Below are positions 23,273-30,576 of a DNA stretch of 35,032 bases, piece after piece. Below the pieces are notes generated by a model. It saw only the letters and a program-made list of their open reading frames with translations. It was not told where the DNA came from and ran no database searches. Position 1 is the first letter of the stretch; the number at the start of each line of letters is the position of its first letter. Both the position numbers and the translations under genes were made by a program. Source of the DNA: Candidatus Tayloriibacteriota bacterium (GTDB lineage Bacteria > Patescibacteriota > Minisyncoccia > Phycocordibacterales > UBA6065); NCBI GenBank assembly GCA_016215405.1, contig JACRJQ010000008.1, forward strand, positions 89,866 through 124,897, given 5' to 3'.

Positions 23273-23818
23273 TTAAAGCTTCTTAACTTGCAAGAAATCG
23301 AGCTCGACAGGAGTCTCGCGGCCGAACATCGAGACGAGGACCTTCACCTTGCCCCTCTCGGTATCCACTTCGGAGACCTTGCCCTCGAGGTCCTTGAACG
23401 GGCCGTCTGCGATCTTCACCGCATCCTCGATGGCGAGGTTTATCTCGTGCTTGACCGATCCCGTGTCCATGCGCCCTACAAGCTGGTCGATCTCCTTTTG
23501 GGTAAGGGGCACCGGATGGACGCCTGAACCGACGAAGCCCGTCACTCGGGGCGTGTTGCGGACGACGTACCACGAATCGTCCGTCACGATCATATCAACG
23601 AGGATGTAGCCGGGATAGACCTTCTCCTCCTCCTCTACGCGCTTGCCGCCTTTTACCTTTATCTTCTTCTCCGTCGGCACGAGAACGCTGAAGATCTTGT
23701 CCTGCATGTTGAGGGAATCGATGCGCTGCCTGAGGTTTCGCGCGACCGCGTTCTCATAGCCGGCATAGGTATGTATGGCGTACCAATGGCGCTCTCCGCC
23801 TGTTTGCTGTTTCGACAT
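23273..23818 (-). CDS. nusG: Transcription termination/antitermination protein NusG
   Basis: 181 aa. The NGN domain (HWYAIHTYAGYENAVARNLRQRIDSLNM...YPGYILVDMIVTDDSWYVVRNTPRVTGFVG) is followed by the KOW domain (KIADGPFKDLEGKVSEVDTERGKVKVLVSMFGRETPVELDF). NusG binds RNA polymerase, promotes processivity and couples it with ribosomes or Rho. Middle gene of secE-nusG-rplK, 12 bp after secE. A TAAATT lies 6 nt before the ATG and may be a weak internal -10. Confidence 0.97.
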   Translation of the reverse strand: MSKQQTGGERHWYAIHTYAGYENAVARNLRQRIDSLNMQDKIFSVLVPTEKKIKVKGGKRVEEEEKVYPGYILVDMIVTDDSWYVVRNTPRVTGFVGSGVHPVPLTQKEIDQLVGRMDTGSVKHEINLAIEDAVKIADGPFKDLEGKVSEVDTERGKVKVLVSMFGRETPVELDFLQVKKL

Positions 23819-23830
23819 AGTTTGAATTTA

Positions 23831-24013
23831 TTACTTGAGAAGGAAGTCCTGTACGCCGAGAGAGAATGCGTAATCGGCGATAGAGAGGACCACGGCGGTG
23901 ACGACGGAGAGCCCTATGACGATAAGGGTGTAGTTGAGAGCCTGGCTCTTCGTAGGCCAGTTAACGTGCTTCATCTCGCCCCTGGTCTCTTTGATGTATT
24001 CGACAAGCTTCAT
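23831..24013 (-). CDS. secE: Preprotein translocase subunit SecE
   Basis: 60 aa with one C-terminal membrane span (about 25-47, LNYTLIVIGLSVVTAVVLSIADYAF) after the conserved amphipathic VEYIKETRGEMKHVNWPTKSQ, the hallmark of short SecE. It clamps SecY in the SecYEG channel. The start at MKLVEY fits the family. Upstream, between 24014 and 24102, there is an AT-rich TATATA and a short GC hairpin followed by a T-run that could act as an attenuator. Confidence 0.93.
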   Translation of the reverse strand: MKLVEYIKETRGEMKHVNWPTKSQALNYTLIVIGLSVVTAVVLSIADYAFSLGVQDFLLK

Positions 24014-24102
24014 AATGTAGAGAAAATTTCCTAATAAAAACCGCCCCGGAGGGCTAAGTTCCTATATAGTACTACTACTTCGGCGGCAAAGCAAGCCCTC
24101 GC

Positions 24103-24537
24103 CTACTTCGCCTTCGTACCCTCGGGTATGTCCGGATTCGGCTCAAGGAGGGAGAACTTACCGTCCGCGGTCGAGACCGCGAAGAGCATCCCGTTCGACT
24201 CGAAACCTTTGATCTTGCGAGGCTCGAGATTGGTGACGAACATGCACTTCTTGCCTACGAGGGTAGCCGGCTCGGGAAAATAGGCCGATATGCCGGAGAC
24301 GATCTGGCGCACGTCCCTCTTCATCTCCTCCATGACCACATGCGCCACGGGGGTGCCCGAAGCCACTTCGGCGGAGTCTGCCGCGCCCCCGACAGGAGCG
24401 ATCGTCGCCACCGGCTCCGTGACCTGGCCGAAATCGACAGAGAGCTTCAGGAGCTTGTCCGTCGCCGGGATCTTCTCGGCGGAGAGTATCTTTCCGACCT
24501 TTATCTCTACCTTCGCGAAATCGTCGTATGAGATCAT
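24103..24537 (-). CDS. Stand-alone tRNA-binding (EMAP/Trbp111-like) domain protein
   Basis: 144 aa OB-fold protein: ISYDDFAKVEIKVGKILSAEKIPATDKLLKLSVDFG at the start, then RQIVSGISAYFPEPATLVGKKCMFVTNLEPRKIKGFESNGMLFA, the signature of the MetRS C-terminal domain. It carries an insertion of about 28 residues (APVGGAADSAEVASGTPVAHVV) between the usual strands. MetRS at 2639-4078 lacks this domain, so this protein may serve MetRS in trans or act as a general tRNA chaperone. It lies 6 bp after ruvX and shares its direction. Confidence 0.88.
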   Translation of the reverse strand: MISYDDFAKVEIKVGKILSAEKIPATDKLLKLSVDFGQVTEPVATIAPVGGAADSAEVASGTPVAHVVMEEMKRDVRQIVSGISAYFPEPATLVGKKCMFVTNLEPRKIKGFESNGMLFAVSTADGKFSLLEPNPDIPEGTKAK

Positions 24538-24543
24538 ATATGT

Positions 24544-24933
24544 TTATTCCTTATTCTTAAGTCGATCTATGTAGCTTTGCAATATTATAGAGGCTGCCGA
24601 AGCGTCTATCGTATCGGTCTTCCCTTGAAAATGAGCCGCCTGATGGGAGCTTAGGAGCTCCGGCTCATATACGACTACGATGCCGGTCGCTCGCTCGAGC
24701 TCGTCCGCGAACATCCTGATCTGCGACATGATCGGGTTATCGTTCATCTTGAAGTCCTTCGATTCGCCCAAGACGACGGTCTCTATCCCCTGGCTCTTCA
24801 CGAGCTTCGCGAGCTCCGCGACGAGAAAGTTGTCGTTCGGAAATACGGCCTTCGGAAAAGCCATCATCCCCTTGTCGTCGGAGACGGCGATGCCCACTCT
24901 TTTCTTTCCGTAGTCTATGCCGAGAAGGCGCAT
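24544..24933 (-). CDS. ruvX: Putative pre-16S rRNA nuclease / Holliday junction resolvase-like YqgF
   Basis: 129 aa RNase H-fold protein. First catalytic Asp in LLGIDYGKKRVGIAVSD, Glu in TVVLGES, and the C-terminal DTIDASAASIILQSYID with the last acidic pair. The family matures the 5' end of 16S rRNA. A minus-strand GATAAT lies 11 nt before the ATG. The tRNA-Ser gene is 43 bp upstream in the same direction. Confidence 0.92.
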   Translation of the reverse strand: MRLLGIDYGKKRVGIAVSDDKGMMAFPKAVFPNDNFLVAELAKLVKSQGIETVVLGESKDFKMNDNPIMSQIRMFADELERATGIVVVYEPELLSSHQAAHFQGKTDTIDASAASIILQSYIDRLKNKE

Positions 24934-24961
24934 GTTTTGTTCTTATTATCCCGTCTCGCGT

Positions 24962-25077
24962 GATCGGATAGAGCGCGGAGGAGGTGAGATTCGAACTCAC
25001 GGTCCCCTTGCGGAGACGACAGTTTTCAAGACTGTTCCATTAGACCGCTCTGGCACTCCTCCGCGCTCTATCCGATC
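24962..25077. repeat. 15-bp inverted repeat extending the tRNA-Ser acceptor stem
   Basis: GATCGGATAGAGCGC (24962-24976) and its perfect complement (25063-25077) directly flank the tRNA acceptor strands. Together with the 7-bp acceptor stem they form 22 uninterrupted base pairs in the precursor. Confidence 0.85.
24976..25062 (-). tRNA. tRNA-Ser (anticodon TGA)
   Basis: 87 nt with the long variable arm of tRNA-Ser. Acceptor GGAGGAG/CTCCTCC, anticodon loop CTTGAAA (anticodon TGA), variable stem CGTCTCCGCAAGGGGACC, T arm GTGAG-TTCGAAT-CTCAC, discriminator G. CCA is not encoded. It reads UCA and, by wobble, other UCN codons. Confidence 0.95.
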
Positions 25078-25143
25078 CATTGGCCCTTAAGTGGGCCAGC
25101 CCTATCGCAGCATCAACCTTACAACAAAACCTCCATAAAACGC

Positions 25144-25168
25144 AAAAAGCCGGCTTATGCCGGCCTTT
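25144..25168 (-). terminator. Terminator after the DUF5652-like gene
   Basis: GCCGGC, loop ATAA, GCCGGC, TTTTT on the minus strand, 10 nt after the stop. Confidence 0.8.
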
Positions 25169-25177
25169 CGCGACGCT

Positions 25178-25384
25178 TTAGACCGCCGCCGGCTTCTTCT
25201 TCGAGAAGAAGACGATGTAGATTATGTCGAGGACGGCGAGCGAATTTATAAGAAGGAGCGCGATGAACCACTTCTTGTGGCCGTTATGCGCCGCCTTCCA
25301 TAATGACACCCCCTTCCATGGCAGGGTCCAAAGCATGAGAAGGATTATCACCTCCCTCCCGTATGTCGCTAAAAACTGTTCCAT
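25178..25384 (-). CDS. DUF5652-like small membrane protein
   Basis: 68 aa with two membrane spans (about 10-30 and 40-60). The motif TLPWKGVSLWKAAHNGHKKWFIALLLINSLAVLDIIYIVFF matches, from memory, the DUF5652 family common in Patescibacteria. The C-terminus is a short basic tail. Function is unknown. A TATAAT lies 7 nt before the ATG and a terminator follows, so it is monocistronic. Confidence 0.8.
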   Translation of the reverse strand: MEQFLATYGREVIILLMLWTLPWKGVSLWKAAHNGHKKWFIALLLINSLAVLDIIYIVFFSKKKPAAV

Positions 25385-25391
25385 GCCTAAG

Positions 25392-25397
25392 ATTATA
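25392..25397 (-). promoter_or_regulatory. -10 box TATAAT, 7 nt before the ATG at 25384
   Basis: Perfect minus-strand TATAAT followed by CTTAGGC and ATG; a leaderless or near-leaderless start. Confidence 0.55.
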
Positions 25398-25443
25398 AAC
25401 CCTAGAGCCGTTTATCGAAAGCGATGTTATACTCAATCATCAT

Positions 25444-25902
25444 ATGAAAACCTTCTCATGGCAGACCCCCGAATACGCCTATAAGGAGAAAACTTCCGAC
25501 TGGTATTGGACGGTAGGCATCATCGCGGCGGCCCTCGTCGTCGTCTCCATAATATTCGGCAACGCCCTCTTCGGAGGCGTGATCGCGATCGCCGCGTTCT
25601 CGCTCGCCCTCTTCTCGTCGAGGAAGCCCCCTGTCGTATCGGTCGAGGTGAGCGATAAGGGCGTGAAGGTAGGAAAGATCCTCTACCCGTATCCGTCTCT
25701 CGATTCCTTCGGTATAGACGAGGAGCGCCTCGGCGGACCGAAGCTTTTCCTCAAATCCAAGAAAGTGGTGATGCCTCTCGTCGCGGTCCCGATCGCCCAT
25801 CCAGACATCGCAGAGCTCAGGGAGTTCCTCAGCGAAAGGCTCTCGGAAGAGACATTCGAGCAGACCCTCATGCAGGCGATATTCGAGAGGCTCGGATTCT
25901 AG
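25444..25902 (+). CDS. Two-span membrane protein with a cytoplasmic PH-like domain, hypothetical
   Basis: 152 aa. N-terminal WQTPEYAYKEKTSDWYW, then two adjacent hydrophobic segments (about 22-40 and 43-58), then a soluble domain of about 90 residues (VVSVEVSDKGVKVGKILYPYPSLDSFGID...LFLKSKKVVMPLVAVPI) that looks like a small PH/bacterial-PH beta fold. This arrangement recurs in Parcubacteria hypothetical proteins; no function is known. An extended -10 TGT-TATACT lies 10 nt before the ATG, predicting a leader of only about 3 nt. Divergent from the DUF5652-like gene. Confidence 0.75.
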   Translation: MKTFSWQTPEYAYKEKTSDWYWTVGIIAAALVVVSIIFGNALFGGVIAIAAFSLALFSSRKPPVVSVEVSDKGVKVGKILYPYPSLDSFGIDEERLGGPKLFLKSKKVVMPLVAVPIAHPDIAELREFLSERLSEETFEQTLMQAIFERLGF

Positions 25903-25960
25903 GACCGTTATTTTCTTTCAATTTTCTGCCTTTTGCTGTAAGTTAGAGAGCGCGTCGAAT

Positions 25961-26032
25961 CCCCCCGTCGTTCAATGGATAGGACATGAGTTTGCGGAAC
26001 TCAAGATTGAGGTTCGATTCCTCACGGGGGGA
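25961..26032 (+). tRNA. tRNA-Arg (anticodon GCG)
   Basis: 72 nt. Acceptor CCCCCCG/CGGGGGG, D arm GTTC-AATGGATA-GGAC, anticodon stem TGAGT/ACTCA with loop TTGCGGA (anticodon GCG), T arm TGAGG-TTCGATT-CCTCA, discriminator A. CCA is not encoded. GCG decodes CGC and CGU without inosine, which is unusual for bacteria. Confidence 0.92.
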
Positions 26033-26100
26033 CAATATATCGTGCGGAGCGAGATACGATCTCCGATTGGGGTACTGGCCCTGTAAGGACCGCTATCTCC

Positions 26101-26134
26101 AAGAAAAATCCCAGCCTAGGCTGGGATTTTTCTT
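26101..26134. terminator. Bidirectional 34-bp palindromic terminator, tRNA-Arg and rpsT
   Basis: Perfect palindrome with core CCCAGCCTAGGCTGGG and A/T runs on both sides. It overlaps the rpsT stop codon. Confidence 0.85.
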
Positions 26135-26396
26135 ACTTTATCTTCCTTATCATCGCCGAGAGGCGGGACTTCTTGCGGGACGCCGCGTTCCTCTTGATCG
26201 CGTTCGTCTTCGCGGCCTTATCGATCTCGGAGTAGGCCTGAGGGAGGAGCTTCATCGCCGCGGACTTGTTTCCCTGGGAGACGAGCTTCTTTATATCCTT
26301 CATCACGCCCGAGATCTCATCGCGGTGGCGGACATTGAACACTCGCTTGCGCTTCGATGCGCGGAGTGCCTTTTTAGCTGAAGATGTGATTGGCAT
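26133..26396 (-). CDS. rpsT: Small ribosomal subunit protein bS20
   Basis: 87 aa, highly basic and helical: MPITSSAKKALRASKRKRVFNVRHRDEISGVMKDIKKLV...AYSEIDKAAKTNAIKRNAASRKKSRLSAMI. The C-terminal DKAAKxxxIxxNxAxRxKSRL pattern is diagnostic. It binds 16S rRNA early in 30S assembly. Monocistronic, with its stop inside a palindromic terminator shared with tRNA-Arg. Confidence 0.96.
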   Translation of the reverse strand: MPITSSAKKALRASKRKRVFNVRHRDEISGVMKDIKKLVSQGNKSAAMKLLPQAYSEIDKAAKTNAIKRNAASRKKSRLSAMIRKIK

Positions 26397-26464
26397 ATGT
26401 GGGCGTTACTTTAACAGCAGGGCGCTGAAAAAGCAAGGCTGTGCGCGTTTTCCGGCCCACAGAG

Positions 26465-26470
26465 TATAAT
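26465..26470 (+). promoter_or_regulatory. -10 box TATAAT, 6 nt before the ruvA GTG
   Basis: Perfect TATAAT, GTCAGC, GTG. It supports GTG 26477 as the ruvA start, since the track's ATG at 26441 would lie upstream of the transcription start. Confidence 0.6.
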
Positions 26471-26476
26471 GTCAGC

Positions 26477-27043
26477 GTGATAACCCATATCAAAGGAACG
26501 GTCATAGATAAGGAGGAGCGCGCCGCCGTGATCGAGGTCGCGGGCATAGGCTATAGGGTGTTCGTCACCAGCACGACCCAAGAAAGGCTCCGCGAAGGCT
26601 CCGAAGCCTCCCTTTGGACCCACCTCGCGGTCCGCGAAGACTCGCAGAGCCTCTATGGCTTCCCCTCCAAAGACGAACTCTCTTTCTTCGAGCTCCTCAT
26701 ATCCATATCGGGGATAGGCCCGAAGACCGCCCTCGGCATCCTCAACGTCTCGTCCGTATCCAATATCCGCAAGGCCGTATCGACCGGAGACACCTCCCAT
26801 CTCACGAAGGTCTCGGGCGTTGGCTCGAAGCTCGCGAACAAGATCGTCCTCGAGCTTAAGGGCAAGTTCGGCGCCGAAGAAGAGTCCGGCATATCGCTAC
26901 GTGACGAGGTCGACGCCCTCGAGGCCCTCAAAGCCCTCGGCTTCGGGCACAAAGAAGCCCGAGACGCCCTCAAGGAAATCGAAGGGACGGTAACCGACAC
27001 CGGCGCTCGGGTGAAAAGGGCCTTAAAGATCCTAGGAAAGTAG
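26477..27043 (+). CDS. ruvA: Holliday junction branch migration protein RuvA
   Basis: 188 aa from GTG 26477 (read MITHIKGTVIDKEERAAVIEVAGIGYRVFV). Domain I is the OB fold, domain II carries the helix-hairpin-helix pairs (LLISISGIGPKTALGIL and LTKVSGVGSKLANKIVLELKGK), and domain III (about 140-188) is the RuvB-contacting UBA-like end with ALKALGFGHKEARDALKEI. It binds four-way junctions and drives branch migration with RuvB. The Mur ligase starts 2 nt after its stop. No ruvB or ruvC is in the window. Confidence 0.95.
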   Translation: MITHIKGTVIDKEERAAVIEVAGIGYRVFVTSTTQERLREGSEASLWTHLAVREDSQSLYGFPSKDELSFFELLISISGIGPKTALGILNVSSVSNIRKAVSTGDTSHLTKVSGVGSKLANKIVLELKGKFGAEEESGISLRDEVDALEALKALGFGHKEARDALKEIEGTVTDTGARVKRALKILGK

Positions 27044-27045
27044 CG

Positions 27046-28311
27046 ATGCTCGAACAGAACCTCTATCGCCTCAAAAAACTCATCCCCGCGCGATTCTTTG
27101 CGGGAGTCCAGCCGGCATATCACTATGCGATGGCGCTGTGGGGCGCTCTCTATCACGCGTTCCCTTCCCGGCACATGACGGTGATCGCGGTCACAGGGAC
27201 CAAAGGAAAGAGCTCTGTCGTGGAGATCTTAAACGCGATATTCGAAGAGGCTGGATACAAGACGGCCCTCACCAACACCATAAGGTTCAAGGTCGGAAAC
27301 GAGAGCGAGGAGAATCTCTACAAGATGTCGATGCCGGGCCGGACGTTCATGCAGGCGTTCCTCGCTAGAGCGGCGAAGGCGGGTTGCACCCACGCGATAC
27401 TCGAGGTGACGAGCCAGGGCGCCTCTCTCTTTCGCCATAAGTTCATCGACTTCGACGGGCTCGTATTCACCAACCTCGCGCCCGAGCACATCGAGGCTCA
27501 CGGTTCGTTCGATAACTATATCGCCGCGAAACTCTCGATAGCTGACGCCGTCGTGAGATCGAAAAAGAAGAGAACGGTCCTTGTCGCGAACGCCGACGAC
27601 GAGAAGTCAGAGAGATTCCTCGCGAAGGCGTTCAAGGAGAAAAAGACCTACTCGCTGTCAGATGCGAAGCCCTACGTCCTCCATAAAGAAGGTTTCGAGA
27701 TGACGGCGCGAGGCGTCCCGATGAGGTCCCGCCTCTCAGGGGACTTCAATATACAGAACGAGCTCGCGGCGATAACGATGGCCGAGGCTTTCGGAGTGTC
27801 GGCCGAGGTGGCGAAGAGAGCAATCGAAAAATTCTCGGGCATCCCCGGACGCGTCCAGAGGATAGACGAAGGACAGGACTTCACCGTGATAGTCGACTAC
27901 GCCCATACCCCTGATTCTCTCCAAAAGCTCTATGACGTCTTCCAAGGTTCGAGGCGTATCTGCGTCTTGGGGAACACGGGCGGCGGGCGCGATACATGGA
28001 AGCGAGACGAGATGGCGAAGATCGCCGAGAGGTCGTGCGACGAGATAATACTCACGAACGAGGACCCTTACGACGACGATCCGAGAAAGATCCTCTCGGA
28101 CATGGCGGAAGCTATGACGGAGAAGAGGCCTCAGATCGTGCTCGACAGGCGCGAAGCGATACGCGCCGCCCTTCAGACCGCGAAGACTGGCGATTCCGTC
28201 CTTATCACCGGCAAAGGGACCGATCCTTACATCATGGGTCCCAACAACACGAAAATCCCTTGGAGCGATGCGGCGGTAGTCCGCGAGGAGATAGCGAAGC
28301 TCGGAAAATAA
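27046..28311 (+). CDS. Mur ligase family protein (MurE-like, no canonical N-terminal domain)
   Basis: 421 aa. P-loop TGTKGKSS (about 50-57), central ATPase domain with LEVTSQGASLFRH and FTNLAPEHIEAHGSFDNY, and the C-terminal domain with IPGRVQRID, VDYAHTPDSLQKL, LTNEDPYDDDP and ITGKGTDPYI. These are MurE hallmarks (UDP-MurNAc-L-Ala-D-Glu: third-residue ligase). MurE is normally about 490 aa. Here the N-terminal UDP-binding domain is replaced by about 45 residues (PARFFAGVQPAYHYAMALWGAL), so the substrate may differ. It is co-transcribed with ruvA (2-nt gap). Confidence 0.85.
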   Translation: MLEQNLYRLKKLIPARFFAGVQPAYHYAMALWGALYHAFPSRHMTVIAVTGTKGKSSVVEILNAIFEEAGYKTALTNTIRFKVGNESEENLYKMSMPGRTFMQAFLARAAKAGCTHAILEVTSQGASLFRHKFIDFDGLVFTNLAPEHIEAHGSFDNYIAAKLSIADAVVRSKKKRTVLVANADDEKSERFLAKAFKEKKTYSLSDAKPYVLHKEGFEMTARGVPMRSRLSGDFNIQNELAAITMAEAFGVSAEVAKRAIEKFSGIPGRVQRIDEGQDFTVIVDYAHTPDSLQKLYDVFQGSRRICVLGNTGGGRDTWKRDEMAKIAERSCDEIILTNEDPYDDDPRKILSDMAEAMTEKRPQIVLDRREAIRAALQTAKTGDSVLITGKGTDPYIMGPNNTKIPWSDAAVVREEIAKLGK

Positions 28312-28323
28312 AATCGTCAAAGA

Positions 28324-29559
28324 CTATTCCGCGAAGAGGGCATTGAGCACCTGCCTCGTCCTCTCTCCTACCCTCCCCGTCTCGCCCTCGATCGAGTATT
28401 TCTTCTGGAAGAGAGCGACAGACGATCTCGTACACGCCCCGAAGAGCCCCGATATCGGACAGTCGTAAAGGGTCTTGCCTTCCGGAGGATAGACTCCATT
28501 CCACGCGAGGGCTATCTGAAGGGCAAGGACGTCAACGCGATAGGTCTGCGCGGACGCAAGGTCTTTCTTCCATTCATACGGCAAGATGGCCACCTCGCGG
28601 CGAGGATTGTCCTCTGCGTCGGGAGAGAAGAACGCCTTGAGCCCGAGATACGTCTGATAGGCATACTCGCGCAAGACAGCGTCCCTTACCGCGGGGTCTT
28701 GGAACTGAGGCTCGTATATATAGCCGTACTCCACGAGCATCGAAGGCACCTCGGCCGTATTGTATCTGCCGACGGCGACGAGCTCTCGGTCCTCTACGAT
28801 CCCCTCTTTCTCGCGGGGCGCGTTGCTCACCGAGAGGAGCTCGCCGAAGCGGTCCTTGAGCGCCTGGGCAACGTAGCGCGAAGCGGAGGAGTTCGAATAC
28901 TGCCTCGCAGGAACGTAGATCGCGTAGCCGGAGAGCTCGCCTGGCCTGTTGCGCTTGCGCGAGCCGTAATCGTTTATATGTATGTGTATGGCGAAATCGA
29001 AATCGCTCTCGCCGAGCCATTTGTTTATCCCATAGAGCCTCAGAGCGACGTCGCTCGCGACGGTCTGGTGAGAGACTCCCGCCTTCGGAAAAGAGAGCTC
29101 GCCCTCCTCCACGAGCCGCTCGGTCATGCTCGCCTGTTCGTTCCTCCATGCCTGTATCTCCTCTCGCTTCGCCACGAAATACTCGGCGAGCTCAGGATTC
29201 CAGCCGTCTTTGCCGCGGCCCAAGACGACCTCGAACCGAGGATCGTCCTCGAGGAATCCTCGCAGATAGGAAGCGAGAGCGAGATTGAGGTCGCGCTCCT
29301 TGACCGAGCCGTACTCCGCCCCTCCGTAATCGGGCTCGTGGCCGGGCATGAGGAATATCCTCACCCTGCTTTGAGGAATGGTCGTGGTCGCCTCGGCGTA
29401 TTTCTCCTTAAGGTCCTTGGTGCGTACGGTATCCGCGCCGAAGGTGGCAGCCATATTCCCCGTCTCCGCCCACTCTGATATGCGCCCCTCTTGCGAGAGC
29501 GCGTAAAGAGAGACCGCGATGACGGCGACAGCCGCGAAGCTCTGTAGATAGGATTTCAT
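28324..29559 (-). CDS. N-acetylmuramoyl-L-alanine amidase with C-terminal peptidoglycan-binding domain
   Basis: 411 aa. An N-terminal hydrophobic signal/anchor (about 5-22) leads to an Amidase_3 domain. Zinc ligands are expected at H74 in LMPGHEPDYGG, E88 in VKERDLNLALA and the His in FAIHIHINDY; the catalytic Glu fits SMLVEYGYI. The C-terminal ~85 residues resemble a PG_binding_1 module (DVLALQIALAWNGVYPPEG...VALFQKKYSIEGETGRVGERTRQVLNAL). It cleaves the bond between MurNAc and the peptide stem, in the envelope. Convergent with the Mur ligase (12-bp gap). Confidence 0.88.
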   Translation of the reverse strand: MKSYLQSFAAVAVIAVSLYALSQEGRISEWAETGNMAATFGADTVRTKDLKEKYAEATTTIPQSRVRIFLMPGHEPDYGGAEYGSVKERDLNLALASYLRGFLEDDPRFEVVLGRGKDGWNPELAEYFVAKREEIQAWRNEQASMTERLVEEGELSFPKAGVSHQTVASDVALRLYGINKWLGESDFDFAIHIHINDYGSRKRNRPGELSGYAIYVPARQYSNSSASRYVAQALKDRFGELLSVSNAPREKEGIVEDRELVAVGRYNTAEVPSMLVEYGYIYEPQFQDPAVRDAVLREYAYQTYLGLKAFFSPDAEDNPRREVAILPYEWKKDLASAQTYRVDVLALQIALAWNGVYPPEGKTLYDCPISGLFGACTRSSVALFQKKYSIEGETGRVGERTRQVLNALFAE

Positions 29560-29603
29560 AGCGTTTGCTACATTAAAGCATCCGTTTGTTATAAGGTATA
29601 GGC

Positions 29604-30545
29604 ATGCCCGAGCTGCCCGAGGTACAGACTACGGTCGACGGTATAAATGCTCTCGCGAAAGGCGCGTCGATAAAAGACGTGTGGACCGACTACGGGAGCG
29701 CGTTTCATGCCGGAAAAGACGATATCAAAGACCCGGATTTCTTCGCGCGCTTCAAAAAGCTCGTCCGAGGGGCGCGGATCGAAGGAGCGGCGAGGAGGGC
29801 AAAGAACGTCCTCATCGCGCTCTCCAACGGGCGCACGGTCATCGTCCATATGAAGATGACGGGCCATTTCCTCTACGGCAGATACGAGAAGCGAAAGAGC
29901 GGAAAGGACGGGAAGGAAGAATGGCTCGCCTCAGGACCGGGCCCTTTGCGCGACGATCCGTTCAACCGGCACATCCGGCTCGTCTTTATCCTTGATAACG
30001 GAAGGCACCTCGCCCTCTCCGACCTGCGCCGGTTCGCAAAAGTCACGATAGCGGAGAGCGATCGCTTGCACGAGTCGAAGCATCTCTCTGAGAGCGGCCC
30101 TGAGCCTCTCGACCCTTCGTTCGACCTTCAGGCGCTCGAAGCTCGCCTCGCCCGGCGTCCTCAAGCTCCTATAAAGCTCGCCCTCATGGATCACACCCTC
30201 GTCGCGGGCATAGGCAACATATATTCGGACGAGATCCTGTGGCGAGCTGGCGTCCACCCTCTAGAGAAGGCGAAAGACGTCCCGAAAGGAAAGGTCGCTC
30301 TCATATTCGCCGCCATGAAGGAGACCTTGAGGAGGGGCATCGCTCTCGGCGGCGACTCGATGTCCGACTACCGAAACGTCCTCGGGCTCGAAGGGAAATT
30401 CCAAGAGAGGCATAGGGCGTACAGGAGGACCGGAGAGAGATGCTCGAAAGCCGGCTGCAAAGGCGTCATAAGGCGGATAAAGATAGGAGGAAGGAGCGGG
30501 CATTATTGCGACCTCCACCAGAAAAAGCGAGCCCCTAAGCCTTGA
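29604..30545 (+). CDS. mutM: Formamidopyrimidine-DNA glycosylase (MutM/Fpg)
   Basis: 313 aa. Catalytic N-terminus MPELPEVQT (P2, E3), helix-two-turn-helix LMDHTLVAGIGNIYSDEILWRAGVHP, and the C-terminal zinc finger with the essential Arg (GGRSGHYC). The finger spacing is unusual: C-x4-C then C-x2-H rather than C-x2-C/C-x2-C. An insertion of about 20 residues (EKRKSGKDGKEEWLASGPG) sits in the N-terminal beta domain, making it longer than the ~270-aa norm. It removes 8-oxoguanine and nicks the strand. TGT-TATAAG lies 8 nt before the ATG. Confidence 0.93.
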   Translation: MPELPEVQTTVDGINALAKGASIKDVWTDYGSAFHAGKDDIKDPDFFARFKKLVRGARIEGAARRAKNVLIALSNGRTVIVHMKMTGHFLYGRYEKRKSGKDGKEEWLASGPGPLRDDPFNRHIRLVFILDNGRHLALSDLRRFAKVTIAESDRLHESKHLSESGPEPLDPSFDLQALEARLARRPQAPIKLALMDHTLVAGIGNIYSDEILWRAGVHPLEKAKDVPKGKVALIFAAMKETLRRGIALGGDSMSDYRNVLGLEGKFQERHRAYRRTGERCSKAGCKGVIRRIKIGGRSGHYCDLHQKKRAPKP

Positions 30546-30570
30546 TAGTTTAATCCTTCTATTCGATACT
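30542..30570 (+). promoter_or_regulatory. Promoter of the lamin-tail-like gene, TTGATA-17-GATACT
   Basis: TTGATA (30542-30547, overlapping the mutM stop), 17-bp spacer, GATACT (30565-30570), then exactly 6 nt to ATG 30577. This is the best complete promoter among the predicted leaderless genes. Confidence 0.6.
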
Positions 30571-30576
30571 TACGCT

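Noticed and set aside
24962-25077. Flanking repeats of tRNA-Ser as att sites of an integrated element
   Set aside because: The repeats are inverted and continue the acceptor stem. There is no integrase or foreign gene nearby.
26441-26476. ATG start of ruvA 12 codons upstream
   Set aside because: RuvA homology begins at MITHIKG (GTG 26477), and the TATAAT box lies between the two starts.
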